A DNA stretch of 64,000 nt from Sandaracinaceae bacterium (GCA_040218145.1 JAVJQK010000033.1:186001-250000), one strand, 5' to 3'. Shown: positions 36,181 through 45,707, counted from the stretch's first letter. The notes: generated by a model not told the origin, from the sequence alone. Translations and numbers: made by a program.

Positions 36181-37034
36181 CTCGCCACCCCTTCCTTCCG
36201 GCCCTCGAGGGCTCCGATCGCCTCCTCGACGCTGTCACGCACGGAGACCGGTGGGTCCGCGTCGCATAGCGCTCGCAGACGGCGCACGACCTCACCCATG
36301 GCGTCTTCGGGCGTCCAGCTCACCAGCTCGCCACAAGACTGGATGACCACGATGTGGTCCCCCGAGTCGAGGAACGGGAGCAGCTCGCGCCAGGGGCGGC
36401 GCCCGGCCTCGACCAGGCAGCCGGTCGCCACGACCCGCACCCGATCGGAGTCGTCGTTCAGCGCCTCCTCCAGCCGGGGCCACGCGTCCGGTCGCCTCGC
36501 CAGGGCGCCCGCCGCGTACATTCGCACCAGCGGGTCCGGATGCGCCGCGAGCGCGTCCTGGAGATACTCGACGCCCTCGGGCCGGCCCGTCGCTCCGAAG
36601 AAGCTGCACGCCTCCACGTGGACGAGGGCGTCGTCCCAGCTGGACACCACCTCGCGCACGGCGGGCGCCAGCGCTTCGAGCTCGCTCCGCAGCGGGATCA
36701 ACTCCACGGCCTGCTCGAGGACGACCTGGAGCCACTCCGCCCGCTCGTCGGCGAGCGACTCGAACAGCTCGCCCAGCCGCTCCACGGGCGCCAGGAGCAA
36801 GAGCAGCTGCGCGGCCGCCTCGACAGCGACGGAAGCGCGCTCCCCGTCCCGGATGATCTCCTCGAGGTGCCGCGTCGTCTCCGGGCCGAGATCCTCGGAG
36901 CCGGGGACGAAGTCGCCCGAGCGCCACTTCGCGGCCGCCGCGCCGAAGCGCTCCGGCGCATGCTCCGTCAGCGCGCGCAACGCCCGGCGCAGGACCGCCC
37001 CCGCCTCGTTCGCCCGTTCATTCATGCGGCGCAT
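36177..37034 (-). CDS. HEAT-repeat protein, copy 2
   Basis: 285 residues from ATG 37034 (ATG 37025 is an alternative). It is entirely alpha-helical with HEAT-like repeats: DALAAHPDPLVRMYAAGALARR, ALNDDSDRVRVVATGCLVEAG, FLDSGDHIVVIQSCGELV and LCDADPPVSVRDSVEEAIGAL. These share order and key words with the HEAT protein at 37584-38438, so the two are diverged paralogues. It lies 22 bases after the second X protein gene and is coupled to the small gene downstream. HEAT proteins are protein-binding scaffolds; an immunity or adaptor role is inferred only from context. Confidence 0.75.
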   Translation of the reverse strand: MRRMNERANEAGAVLRRALRALTEHAPERFGAAAAKWRSGDFVPGSEDLGPETTRHLEEIIRDGERASVAVEAAAQLLLLLAPVERLGELFESLADERAEWLQVVLEQAVELIPLRSELEALAPAVREVVSSWDDALVHVEACSFFGATGRPEGVEYLQDALAAHPDPLVRMYAAGALARRPDAWPRLEEALNDDSDRVRVVATGCLVEAGRRPWRELLPFLDSGDHIVVIQSCGELVSWTPEDAMGEVVRRLRALCDADPPVSVRDSVEEAIGALEGRKEGVAR

Positions 37035-37056
37035 GCTGTGATTCGCGTCCCCTTCC

Positions 37057-37587
37057 CTACTGCACGCTCCGCGGCGTGGCAGGCGGCACGGCGTTGGCCA
37101 CCATCTCTCGCAGCTCGTCCACCGCGCGACGGAGCAGCTGCTCGTAGAGCCCCACGTCGGGACCCGCGACCTCCGCCAGGGTTCCTTCGCCCTCGTACGA
37201 CAGCTTCCAGGACACGTTGCGACCCCAGTCCATCTCTTCGCAATCGTCGTCCGCCGCGAAGCTCGGCCTCACGCTCCGCGCCGCGTCTTCCCACAGACAG
37301 AAGACGCCCATGGCGGCGGCAAAGAAGGGCGGGCTCTCCTCCAGCGGAACCTGGATCTGGCAGAGCAGGTCGAGGTCACGCACCGGGTTCGCCACGCTCA
37401 CGAAATCCAGGCCGCGCTCTTCGGCGAACCCTTGCACCGCGTCCTGGCTCTCGAACCAGAGCAGCCGTCTCTCGACTGGCTCGACCACGACCCCGTCGGG
37501 CTCATCTTCTTCCGACCGGTGCCAGAGCAGCCACCGCACCTCCCCGCGAGCGCGAACAGGGCACGGATAGTAGACCCGAAGAGTCAT
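37057..37587 (-). CDS. Unknown protein X, copy 2 (tandem paralogue)
   Basis: 176 residues. It is roughly four-fifths identical by eye to the 180-residue product at 38491-39033. Shared blocks include RWLLWHRSEE, DGVVVEPVER, FAEERGLDFVS, QVPLEESP and the long run FCLWEDAARSVRPSFAADDD. No family is recognised. It is a soluble alpha/beta-looking protein with a conserved acidic/Trp segment CEEMDWGRNVSWKLSYEGEG. ATG 37587 overlaps the stop of HEAT copy 1 (ATGA). The frame upstream of that ATG belongs to the HEAT gene's antiphase and is not used. Confidence 0.75.
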   Translation of the reverse strand: MTLRVYYPCPVRARGEVRWLLWHRSEEDEPDGVVVEPVERRLLWFESQDAVQGFAEERGLDFVSVANPVRDLDLLCQIQVPLEESPPFFAAAMGVFCLWEDAARSVRPSFAADDDCEEMDWGRNVSWKLSYEGEGTLAEVAGPDVGLYEQLLRRAVDELREMVANAVPPATPRSVQ

Positions 37588-38438
37588 GCTGGCCCCGCTC
37601 CTCCCTCTTCCCCGCCTCGAGAGTCGGCCTCCTCCTCCTCCCCATCGAGTCGCCAAACGGCGTGCCGCACTGCCTCCGTGACAGAAGGAGGGGTCCTCGG
37701 ATCTGCCAGACGCGCACGGAGGTGTCTCAGGGCGAGCTCGAAGGACCCCACGGGCACCAGCTCGGAGATGGCGTCCGACGCGTGAATCGCAGCAACGGTG
37801 TTGGTCGGGTCGAGGAGATACGGCACCAACTCCGTCCATTCTTCCACTCCCGCGCGCACCAACGCCTCCAACGCCGCCACGCGGACCCAGCTGCTCGAAT
37901 CCGAGCGCGCCTCGCGAAACGCGGAGACGGGCCCACCCAGCGCATCGAATGTGCGAAGCGCGTACATGCGAACGAGCCGGTCTGGGTGACGCCTCATCAA
38001 CCGACTCATGAGCGCGGCGCCCGATGGTTCTCGAGTCGACTGAAAGAACCGGCAGACCTCGACGACCGCCAGCTCATCATCGTCGTCCCCGGCCTCGATC
38101 ACGACGGGAGCGAGAGCCCGGAGCTCGGGACGATGAGAGATCAGATCAGACAACGCCGTCAGCAAGATCCGCCGCGGCTCGGGACCGATTTCACCGAGAC
38201 ACGTCGCGAGCGAGGCAGGGTCAGAGACGAGCACCGCCAGCTCGCACAGCAACCGAACGACAACCTCCGGCGTCTCGGCCTCGAATGTCGGCTGCACGAG
38301 GGCCAGCGCGGCATCGCCCAGCTGCCTGGTCGGATCCCCGCCGCGCTCGACCCCCAGCCGACGGAACACGGCTGGCGCTCGCTCCGCGATGGCGTCGATC
38401 GCTTCGCCCACGAGCGAGGCCCATGACTCATCGCTCAT
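37584..38438 (-). CDS. HEAT-repeat protein, copy 1
   Basis: 284 residues from ATG 38438, fixed by GGAGG six bases upstream. All-helical with HEAT-like units: RLMRRHPDRLVRMYALRTFDAL, EARSDSSSWVRVAALEALVRAG, LLDPTNTVAAIHASDAISELV and LADPRTPPSVTEAVRHAVWRL, matching the order in copy 2. It ends in an acidic Glu-rich tail. The stop overlaps the start of X copy 2 (ATGA). No catalytic residues are seen; it is a likely binding protein within the duplicated cassette. Confidence 0.75.
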   Translation of the reverse strand: MSDESWASLVGEAIDAIAERAPAVFRRLGVERGGDPTRQLGDAALALVQPTFEAETPEVVVRLLCELAVLVSDPASLATCLGEIGPEPRRILLTALSDLISHRPELRALAPVVIEAGDDDDELAVVEVCRFFQSTREPSGAALMSRLMRRHPDRLVRMYALRTFDALGGPVSAFREARSDSSSWVRVAALEALVRAGVEEWTELVPYLLDPTNTVAAIHASDAISELVPVGSFELALRHLRARLADPRTPPSVTEAVRHAVWRLDGEEEEADSRGGEEGGAGPA

Positions 38439-38490
38439 GATCCACCTCCGACCGCGGCACGAGGCGGCCTCCACACTACAACTGCTGATG

Positions 38491-39033
38491 TCACCGTGCC
38501 TGACCCGTGCTCCGCGGCGTCACGTAGGGGACAGCGTTCGCCATCATCTCTCGCAGCTCTTCCACCGCGCGGCCGAGCAGCTCCCCGTAGAGCCCCACGT
38601 CGGGACCCGCGACCTCCGCCAAGGTCCCTTCCCCCTCGTACGACAGCTTCCAGGACACGTTGCGACCCCAGTCCATCCCTTCGCAATCGTCGTCCGCCGC
38701 GAAGCTCGGCCTCACGCTCCGCGCCGCGTCTTCCCACAGACAAAAGGCAGCCACGGCGGCGGAGAAGAAAGCCGGGCTCTCCTCCAGGGGAACCTGGGCC
38801 TCCGAGAGCTGGTCGAGGTCGAGCAAGGGGCTGGCCGCGCTCACGAAGTCGAGGCCGCGCTCTTCGGCGAACGTTTGCACCGCGTCCTCGCTCTCGAACC
38901 AGAGGAGCTGTCTCTCGACTGGCTCGACCACGACACCGTCGGGTCCATCACCTTCCTCCGATCGATGCCAGAGCAGCCACCGCGCCTTCCCACGAACGCG
39001 AACGGGCCAGGGATAGTGGACACGCGCGCTCAT
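38491..39033 (-). CDS. Unknown protein X, copy 1
   Basis: 180 residues from ATG 39033. It is the paralogue of the product at 37057-37587, with the same blocks and the same length apart from a few C-terminal residues. No signal peptide or membrane helix. It starts seven bases before the end of the membrane-protein gene upstream in transcription order and is followed after 52 bases by HEAT copy 1. The family is not recognised; repeated, slightly diverged copies of small genes in one operon are typical of immunity arrays. Confidence 0.75.
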   Translation of the reverse strand: MSARVHYPWPVRVRGKARWLLWHRSEEGDGPDGVVVEPVERQLLWFESEDAVQTFAEERGLDFVSAASPLLDLDQLSEAQVPLEESPAFFSAAVAAFCLWEDAARSVRPSFAADDDCEGMDWGRNVSWKLSYEGEGTLAEVAGPDVGLYGELLGRAVEELREMMANAVPYVTPRSTGQAR

Positions 39034-39040
39034 CCTGAGC

Positions 39041-39526
39041 TCACGGCTGCGTTCCCCGGTCCCGGCGTGCGGTCGGGAGATGAATTCGCCAGAAGCGCAG
39101 GTCGTGTACGAGAAAGTGTAGAAACCAGGCGGACAGCAGGAGACTCCCAGCGGCCGACATGGTGAGCGCGAGCAGACTGCCGCCCACGACCGCGCTGACG
39201 AGGTCCTCCTGCGAGGCCCCGACGACCAAGCCGAAGATCGCTGGTGTGACCACCGAATGAAGCGGGCGGACTCGCCACGAGATCTCGATGGACGACCCCG
39301 CCGCTCTCGCCTCCACGTGACCGACGCCCGACATCGGATGCGTCCCCAGGAACGGAAGCGAACGACGCGCGCGCAAGATCGTGCCCGCCCCGCTCTCCTC
39401 ACTGCGGCGGACCTCCGCCCCCCATCTCGCGAAGACCCGCTGCAGGACCCGCATGTCATTCGACTCGCTTCGGACTCGGTACGAGCACAGCGAGCGGAGA
39501 CGCGCTCTGAACGTTCGTAGGGCCAT
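39041..39526 (-). CDS. Small membrane protein at head of HEAT cluster
   Basis: 161 residues if started at ATG 39526 (MALRTFRARLRSL); ATG 39454 (MRVLQRVFARWGAEV) is a plausible shorter start. The N-terminal half is soluble (LRARRSLPFLGTHPMSGVG, EISWRVRPLHSVV), then two transmembrane helices follow: TPAIFGLVVGASQEDLVSAV and SLLALTMSAAGSLLLSAWFL. No family is recognised. A TTGACT hexamer on the minus strand at 39603-39598 might be a -35 box for this cluster, but no good -10 is seen. Confidence 0.55.
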   Translation of the reverse strand: MALRTFRARLRSLCSYRVRSESNDMRVLQRVFARWGAEVRRSEESGAGTILRARRSLPFLGTHPMSGVGHVEARAAGSSIEISWRVRPLHSVVTPAIFGLVVGASQEDLVSAVVGGSLLALTMSAAGSLLLSAWFLHFLVHDLRFWRIHLPTARRDRGTQP

Positions 39527-39660
39527 CCAGTGTGCTGCGGAACGCGGAGCCAGTCCTCCAGGGCTTCGACGGCATGACGAGGTACCCGGAGAACGCAAGT
39601 CAACTACCTATCACGCGCGCAACACCCAACGCAACCCGGCTCGACACGCAGCGCGCCCCC

Positions 39661-41325
39661 TCACAAGGCGAGCAGCAGGGCGACGGTGGGGGCCGCCAGG
39701 CAGAGGAAGGTCGGGACGGCCAGGTAGGTCGCGTGGCGGGTGGCGCGGGCGGCGAGGTGGGCGGCGGCGGCGTCGAGGGGGCCGAGCACGAGGCGGGCGT
39801 CGGACGGGAGCGGGGCCGGGCCCTCGCGCAGGCTCGCGGGGCCGAGGCCGCGGAAGCGGGAGAGGAGCGTGAGGGTCGGCGAGGTGACGGGGCCCTCGGG
39901 CGGGTCGCCGACGAGGGGTACGCGCGCGGGGAGGCGGAAGCGGAAGGCGTCGGCCTCGAGCCAGGCGTCGCCGTCGACGTGGAGCGCGCCGCCCGAGACC
40001 TCGAGGGTGGCGCCGTCGCTCAGGCGCGCGGTGGCTTCGAGGCCCGAGAGCACGCCGCGACCGGCCGCGTCCTCGAGGCGCGGGACGTCGAGCGCGCGCG
40101 CCTCGGCGAGCTCGCGGCCGAGCACGAAGAGCAGCCCGAGCGCACCGAGCAACCCCAGCAAGAGGAGACCCGCGCTGAACGCGCCGAGGCGGCCGAAGGT
40201 CCGGTCGAGCAGACCGTCGTCGAGGCGCACGCCGTCGGCGTCGATGAGGGTCAGCGCGCCGGTGGAGGGCGCGTGGCTCGCGACGACCGCGAACGCGCCG
40301 CGGGGCCCGTCCATCACCGCCGCGTCCATCACGGTCACGCGCACCGGGACAAAGCCCATGTCGACGGCGCCCGCGCCGCCCCCGTCGTAGGCCTCGACGT
40401 GCAAGGTGCGGCCGTCGGCGCGCAGGTGGAGAGACGTGCCCGGGACCGAGACGCCGCCGATCGAGGTGACGTCGTGGCTCCAGTGATCTCCGGTCAACGC
40501 GATCTGCAGCTCACCCTCGCCGAGCGATCGCATCGAGGTCGGCGTGAACACGGCCACGACGAGCGCGGCGAGCAGGGCGACGGCGACGGGCAGGAGGAGC
40601 GCCAGCGTGCCGCGCAGCCGCGGGCGGATCTCCGAGCGCGCGGTGACGCCGGCCCGGGTCGCCTCGACGTACCTCGCCGCGACGCGCGCGGTGACGAGGG
40701 GCGTGAGCATGATGGCGAAGGGCGCGGTCAGGAACGCGCCCGCGCCGAGCTGCGCGCCGCGGCCCGCGCCGAAGAGGTAGAGGAGCACGAGGGCCGGCAC
40801 GCCGAGGGTGGCTCCCACCGTGGCGCCGAGCAGCGCGGTGCGGCGCGGGCCGAGCGCGCCCGCGATGGCGAAGGAGCGCCACGGAGCCGCGAGCGCGCGC
40901 GCGCCGTCGGCGGCGCAGAAGGGGGTGAAGAGGAGCGGCGCGGCCACCACGCCGACCGCGAGGCAGAGCGCGAAGCCGGCTCCGTACGCCACGGGCCAGC
41001 CGTGCACGCCCGCGCGCTCGGCCAGGAGCAGCGAGACGCTGACCCCCGCGCCGATGGCGACCACTCCCGCCAGGAGGCCGAGCAGCGGGTAGACGCCGAC
41101 GCCGCGCGACGGCGAGCTGATCTCGAAGGCGTCACCCGCGGCGGCCTTCGCGCCCTCGAGGTGCGTCACGATGAGCGCGCGGAAGCAGAAGGCGAGGACG
41201 GGCAGGCCGACGAGGCACCACACGCTCAGCGCGCCGAAGGGGAGCGCGACGAGGCTGATCGCGAGCGTCCGGCCGCCGTCGTGTCGGAGGACCTGGCTGG
41301 TCCGGATCCGGTCCTCGGAGATCAC
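39661..41325 (-). CDS. Large polytopic membrane protein, RND operon
   Basis: 554 residues from GTG 41325, which overlaps the stop of the RND pump (GTGA). About seven transmembrane segments occur in the first 270 residues (LAISLVALPFGALSVWCLVG, LLGLLAGVVAIGAGVSVSLL, GFALCLAVGVVAAPLLFTPF and others), then a mostly beta, periplasmic-looking region (about 275-370), another helix near 385-405, a second soluble segment, and a final C-terminal helix. I do not recognise a family. Its coupling to the pump suggests an accessory role, but nothing in the sequence shows which. Confidence 0.75.
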   Translation of the reverse strand: MISEDRIRTSQVLRHDGGRTLAISLVALPFGALSVWCLVGLPVLAFCFRALIVTHLEGAKAAAGDAFEISSPSRGVGVYPLLGLLAGVVAIGAGVSVSLLLAERAGVHGWPVAYGAGFALCLAVGVVAAPLLFTPFCAADGARALAAPWRSFAIAGALGPRRTALLGATVGATLGVPALVLLYLFGAGRGAQLGAGAFLTAPFAIMLTPLVTARVAARYVEATRAGVTARSEIRPRLRGTLALLLPVAVALLAALVVAVFTPTSMRSLGEGELQIALTGDHWSHDVTSIGGVSVPGTSLHLRADGRTLHVEAYDGGGAGAVDMGFVPVRVTVMDAAVMDGPRGAFAVVASHAPSTGALTLIDADGVRLDDGLLDRTFGRLGAFSAGLLLLGLLGALGLLFVLGRELAEARALDVPRLEDAAGRGVLSGLEATARLSDGATLEVSGGALHVDGDAWLEADAFRFRLPARVPLVGDPPEGPVTSPTLTLLSRFRGLGPASLREGPAPLPSDARLVLGPLDAAAAHLAARATRHATYLAVPTFLCLAAPTVALLLAL

Positions 41326-44300
41326 GCCGCCTCGCGCAAGGCGGGCTCCGCGCGCTTCGGTCCGCGCCGCTTCCTGAGCCGCTCGCGCGTGCCCGCGACC
41401 ATGACGTAGAGCACGGGGATCACGAAGAGGGTCAGGACGGTGCTGACGATCATGCCGCCGACCACCGCGCGGGCCATGGGGGCCCAGGTCTCGGCCCCGT
41501 CGCCGACGCCGACCGAGAGCGGGAGCATGCCGAGGATGGTGGTCAGCGCGGTCATCAGGATGGGCCTCAGGCGGGTCCGGGCCGCCTCGAGCGCGGCGTC
41601 GACGAGCGACAGGCCGTCTTCCCGCCTGCGCTTGATGACGTCGATGAGCACGATGCCGTTGTTCACGACGACGCCGCCGAGGAGGATCACGCCGACCAGC
41701 GCCGTCACTTGCAACGAGGTGCCCGTGATGGCGAGCGCGAGCACGACGCCGATGATGGCGAGCGGCACGGTGAACATGATGACGAAGGGCTCGAGCAGGG
41801 ACTCGAACTGCGACGCCATCACCATGTAGACGAGGATGAGCGCGGCGAGCAGCGCCATGGCGAGCTTGAAGAAGGCGTCCCGGAGATCCTCGGCCGTGCC
41901 GCCGAGCTCGACGTACATGCCCTCGGGCACGCCCTCGGCGTCGATGCGGTCCTCTACCCGCGAGGTGAGCGTGCCGAGGTCGGTGCCCTCCTCGCGCGAG
42001 ATCTCGACCTTGGCCAGCCGGCGCTGGTTCTCGCGCTCGATGTCGACCGGGCCGAGCTGATCGCCGACCTCCACGAGGCTGCCGAGCGGCACCGTGCCGC
42101 CCGCGGGGAGCGGGATGGGCAGGTACCGAAGCCCGTCCAGGTCACGCCGGCTCTCGGTCGGCATGCGGACCCGGACCGCGAACTCGTCGCCGCCCTCGCG
42201 GTACACGGTGGCGGGGATGCCCTGGTAGTAGGCGGCGACGGTGGAGGCGACGACGCCGGGGGAGACGCCGAGCACGCGCATGCGCTCGCGGTCGTAGCGG
42301 AGCGACAGCTCGGGCGCGCCGTGCAGCATGGAGAAGCGCGCCTCGCGCACGCCCTCGACCTGCTCGAGCTCCCCGCGGAGGCGCTCGCCGAACTCGCGGA
42401 GCTGGTCGAGGTCCTCGCTGAAGAGCTTGACCACGATGTCGCCGCCGCCGCCGCCGAGCGAGAAGCCCGCGATCTCCACCTCGATGCCGGGGATGTCGCG
42501 GAAGCGCTCGGTGAGCTGGGCCTCGATCTCCTGCTGGGTGCGCTCGCGCTCGGTCGGGATGGGCAGCCGCGCGCGCAGGGTGCCCTTGTTCGCGGTGCCG
42601 CCGAAGATCGCGCCGAAGCCCTCCGCGGTGCCGTAGTCGGCGGTCACCACCTCGGCCTCGGGCACGGTGTCGCGAATGGTCGACTCCACCACCCCGACGA
42701 GGTGGCGCATCTCCTCGAGCGCGGTGCCGGGCGCGGCCGTGACCTCCACGCGGATCTCGGAGACGTCCGCGGCCGGCAAGAAGTCCTGCCCCAGCATGGG
42801 CACGAGCGCGAGGCTGGCGCCGAAGGCGAGGAGCGCGATGGCGACCACGCGCTTGCGCCGGGCCAGCGCCCAGGACAGGGCCCGCTCGTAGCGAGGGCCG
42901 AGCCGGTCGAGGCCCACGGTGGCGCGCTCGAGGAAGCGCTCGAAGCGGTTCGGCTCGCGCTCGTCGAGCATGCGCGAGGCCATCAGCGGCACGAGGCTGA
43001 GGGCGACCACGAGCGACGCGAGCAGGGTGATGCAGATGGTCAGCACCATGTCGCGGAAGAGCTCGCCCGCGATGCCCTCCACCAGCAGGATGGGCATGAA
43101 GACGACGACGGTGGTGAGCGTGGAGGCGACGAGCGGCATGCCCATCTCCTTCGCGCCCGCGAGCGCGGCCTCGGCCGCCCCCGCGCCCCGCTCGATGTGC
43201 TGGAACGCCGCCTCCAGGACGACGATGCCGTTGTCGACCAGCATGCCGATGGCGAGCGCGAGCCCGGCCATGGAGATGAGGTTCAGGGTCACGCCCAGCG
43301 CGTCCATCGCGACGAAGGCGACGACGATCGAGGTGGGGATCGCGATGACGGTGATGAGCGAGGTGCGCCAGCTGCGCAGGAACATCAGCAGGACCAGGCC
43401 CGTGAGCAGGAAGGCCTGCCCCATGGTCATGCCGAGGTTGCCGATGGAGCGGAGGATGGGGCGCGACTCGTCGAAGAGCGGGACGAGCTGCACGCCCTCG
43501 GGCAGGCGCTCCTCGATCTCGGGCAGGGCGTCGGCGACGTTGCGCGCCGTCTCGACGGTGTTGGCGTCGGACTGCTTGCGGACCGCGACCATGACCGCGG
43601 CCGCGCCGTCGGCGGTGACGACGTGGGTCTCCTCCTCGAAGGTGTCGACGACCTCGGCCACCTCGCGCAGGCGGATGGGCCGGCCGCCGCGCTGGCCCAC
43701 GATGACGTCGCGGATCTCGTCGACGTTCGTGAAGAGGCTGGTCGGCTGGAGGTTGAGGCGCTGGGTCCCGTCGTCCACCGCGCCCGAGGGCATCACCACG
43801 TTCGCGCCGCGCAGCGCGTCGGCCACGTTGCTCGGCGAGATCCCGTTCGCCTGCAGCCAGCGCGGGTCGAGCCGCACCTGCACCTCGCGGTCGAGCCCAC
43901 CCATGACCTCCGCCGCCGCGACGCCGTCGACGCGGCCGAGGTAGGGCTGCACCTGCTCGGTCGCGATGCGCCGCAGCTGGTGGCCGTCGAGCGGGCCGTC
44001 CAGCGCCATGAACATCACCGGGGCGAGGCTCGGGTCGAAGGCGAAGGTCAGCGGCCGGCTGGCCTCGGCCGGCAAGAAGTCCTGCGCGAACAGCTCGAGG
44101 TTCTTCCGCACCTCGACCTCGGCCGCGTCCATGTTCGTGCCCCAGGTGAACTGGATGATCACGATGCTGGTGCCCTGCCGCGAGGTGCTCTGCACCGTCT
44201 CGACGCCCTCGACGCTGGCCACCGCGCGCTCGATCGGCTCGGTGAGCAGGGTCTCGATGTCCTGCGGGCCCGCGCCGACGTAGGTGGTGACCACCGCGAT

Positions 44301-44510
44301 GACCGGCAGGTCCACTTCGGGCAGGCGGTTGAGCGGCACGCGCGAGAGCGAGAAGAGCCCGAAGCCGACGAGGCAGAGGTAGACCATGGTGGTGGTCACG
44401 CCGCGCCGGATCGAGAAGCCGCTCAGTCCGTCCGCCTCCTGGAGCCAGCGCCGGAAGGCGCGGCGGCGGCCCGTGTCCTCCTCGGACGGCGGATCCAGCT
44501 CGTCGCTCAC
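41322..44510 (-). CDS. RND efflux transporter permease (AcrB/MdtB class)
   Basis: 1062 residues, the normal size for a hydrophobe/amphiphile RND pump. It has FSIRRGVTTTMVYLCLVGFG (helix 1), the pore-domain opening RVPLNRLPEVDLP and GAGPQDIETLLTEPIE, and GLALAIGMLVDNGIVVLEA, which carries the helix 4 proton-relay Asp. The second half repeats the layout (VILLGGVVVNNGIVLIDVIKRR). In position 4 of the second half, Asn replaces part of the acidic motif, as in MdtB/MdtC-like pumps. It is coupled by ATGA to the adaptor gene. The substrate is unknown. Confidence 0.95.
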   Translation of the reverse strand: MSDELDPPSEEDTGRRRAFRRWLQEADGLSGFSIRRGVTTTMVYLCLVGFGLFSLSRVPLNRLPEVDLPVIAVVTTYVGAGPQDIETLLTEPIERAVASVEGVETVQSTSRQGTSIVIIQFTWGTNMDAAEVEVRKNLELFAQDFLPAEASRPLTFAFDPSLAPVMFMALDGPLDGHQLRRIATEQVQPYLGRVDGVAAAEVMGGLDREVQVRLDPRWLQANGISPSNVADALRGANVVMPSGAVDDGTQRLNLQPTSLFTNVDEIRDVIVGQRGGRPIRLREVAEVVDTFEEETHVVTADGAAAVMVAVRKQSDANTVETARNVADALPEIEERLPEGVQLVPLFDESRPILRSIGNLGMTMGQAFLLTGLVLLMFLRSWRTSLITVIAIPTSIVVAFVAMDALGVTLNLISMAGLALAIGMLVDNGIVVLEAAFQHIERGAGAAEAALAGAKEMGMPLVASTLTTVVVFMPILLVEGIAGELFRDMVLTICITLLASLVVALSLVPLMASRMLDEREPNRFERFLERATVGLDRLGPRYERALSWALARRKRVVAIALLAFGASLALVPMLGQDFLPAADVSEIRVEVTAAPGTALEEMRHLVGVVESTIRDTVPEAEVVTADYGTAEGFGAIFGGTANKGTLRARLPIPTERERTQQEIEAQLTERFRDIPGIEVEIAGFSLGGGGGDIVVKLFSEDLDQLREFGERLRGELEQVEGVREARFSMLHGAPELSLRYDRERMRVLGVSPGVVASTVAAYYQGIPATVYREGGDEFAVRVRMPTESRRDLDGLRYLPIPLPAGGTVPLGSLVEVGDQLGPVDIERENQRRLAKVEISREEGTDLGTLTSRVEDRIDAEGVPEGMYVELGGTAEDLRDAFFKLAMALLAALILVYMVMASQFESLLEPFVIMFTVPLAIIGVVLALAITGTSLQVTALVGVILLGGVVVNNGIVLIDVIKRRREDGLSLVDAALEAARTRLRPILMTALTTILGMLPLSVGVGDGAETWAPMARAVVGGMIVSTVLTLFVIPVLYVMVAGTRERLRKRRGPKRAEPALREAA

Positions 44511-45616
44511 GACGCCTCCGCCAGCGGCGCCGCGGACTCCACGCGGATCGGCGCTCCATCTCGCAAGAGGTGCTGCCCCTGGATGACGAGCTCCTCGTCG
44601 CCCTCGAGGCCGCTCTCCACCGCGACCCGGCTCCCGTAGCGGCGGCCGAGCACGATGGCCCGGCGGTGCGCCGTGCCCGCCTCGCGGTCGACGACGAAGA
44701 CGTGCGCCTCACGCTCGGTGTCGGTGCGCGAGCTGAGCACCAGGGCGCGCGAGGGCGCGAGGACCTGGTCGGGGCGCCGTCCGAGCACGATGGAGGCCTC
44801 GGCGACCATTCCGGGGCGCAGCCGTCCGTCGGCGTTGTCGACCTCGACCTCGACGAGCGCGGTCCGGGTCATCGGGTCGATCACGGGGGAGATGCGGGTG
44901 ACGGTGCCCTCGCGGCGCACGTCCGGGAGCGCGGGCGGGACCAGCTCCACGGGCATGCCCTCGCGGATGCGCACGAAGTCCTGCTCGGTCACCCGCAGCT
45001 GCACCTTCAGGGTCTCGGCCTGGACCACGCTGCAGATGGGCAGGCTCGGGGCGACCATGTCTCCCTGCTGCACGCTCAGGAGCGCCACGGTGCCGTCGAT
45101 GGGGGCGCGGACCACGGTGCGCGCGCGCTGCTGCCCCGCGGTGCGCCGCGCGGCCTGGAGCTGGGCGACCTGCGCCTCGCTGGTCCGGAGCTGCGCCTCG
45201 AGCGCCTCGAGCTGGGTGCGCGGCAGGGCGCCCTCCCCCACCAGGCGGCGCACGCGCGACAGGTCGGACGCGAGCTGATCCCGGGCCGCCGAGGCCGCCT
45301 CCGCCGCCGCGCTCGCCTGCTGCACGCCGCTGGCCTGGAGGTCCGAGTCCAGCGTCGCGATGGGATCGCCCGCCGACACCTGGTCGCCCTCCTGCACGTG
45401 CAGGACGCGGATGCGCTCGGGCAGCTGGGCGAGGACCCGGACCTCGCGCACGCCGCGCACGTCGCCGAGCAAGCGGACCCGGTCGATGGCGTCCTCCACG
45501 ACCACGCGCTCGGTCACGACCAGGCGTGGGGGCTCCTCCGGCGGCCCGTCGTCTCCGCCGAAGCGGTCACATCCGAGCAGGAGCAGGAGCGCGAAGAGCG
45601 GTGCGGCGCGTTTCAT
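44507..45616 (-). CDS. RND periplasmic adaptor (membrane fusion) lipoprotein
   Basis: 369 residues. Lipobox FALLLLLGC (Cys 16), a lipoyl/barrel-sandwich domain split by a long coiled hairpin (about 100-165: ASAAAEAASAARDQLASDL, LEALEAQLRTSEAQVAQLQ), then VRAPIDGTVALLSVQQGD and a beta-barrel domain with VTRISPVIDPMTRTALVEVEV and GMVAEASIVL. It bridges the RND pump and an outer-membrane channel. No TolC-family gene is present in this operon, so the outer channel must come from elsewhere. It is the first gene of the three-gene efflux operon. Confidence 0.94.
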   Translation of the reverse strand: MKRAAPLFALLLLLGCDRFGGDDGPPEEPPRLVVTERVVVEDAIDRVRLLGDVRGVREVRVLAQLPERIRVLHVQEGDQVSAGDPIATLDSDLQASGVQQASAAAEAASAARDQLASDLSRVRRLVGEGALPRTQLEALEAQLRTSEAQVAQLQAARRTAGQQRARTVVRAPIDGTVALLSVQQGDMVAPSLPICSVVQAETLKVQLRVTEQDFVRIREGMPVELVPPALPDVRREGTVTRISPVIDPMTRTALVEVEVDNADGRLRPGMVAEASIVLGRRPDQVLAPSRALVLSSRTDTEREAHVFVVDREAGTAHRRAIVLGRRYGSRVAVESGLEGDEELVIQGQHLLRDGAPIRVESAAPLAEAS

Positions 45617-45707
45617 CGTGGGCAGACCGAACGCCCGGCGGCCGAACCCTCTTCCGCCGCGGACAGCGGCAAGTTAGGGCTCGCTTCGCCCGGCGTCGAC
45701 CGGTCAG

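Larger units (their letters stand above)
37057..39033 (-). repeat. Tandem duplication of gene X within a duplicated X-HEAT cassette
   Basis: Gene X at 38491-39033 and at 37057-37587 are near-identical in DNA over their 3' halves (for example the run around 37196-37310 matches that around 38637-38745), 1434 bases apart. Each is followed on the minus strand by a HEAT-repeat gene (37584-38438 and 36177-37034), so the unit X-HEAT appears twice. The X copies are much closer than the HEAT copies, which suggests gene conversion of X or faster divergence of HEAT. Confidence 0.8.

Noticed and set aside
41709-44639. Plus-strand frame of 976 codons opposite the RND pump
   Set aside because: Antisense shadow of a full-length RND permease; no recognisable domain.
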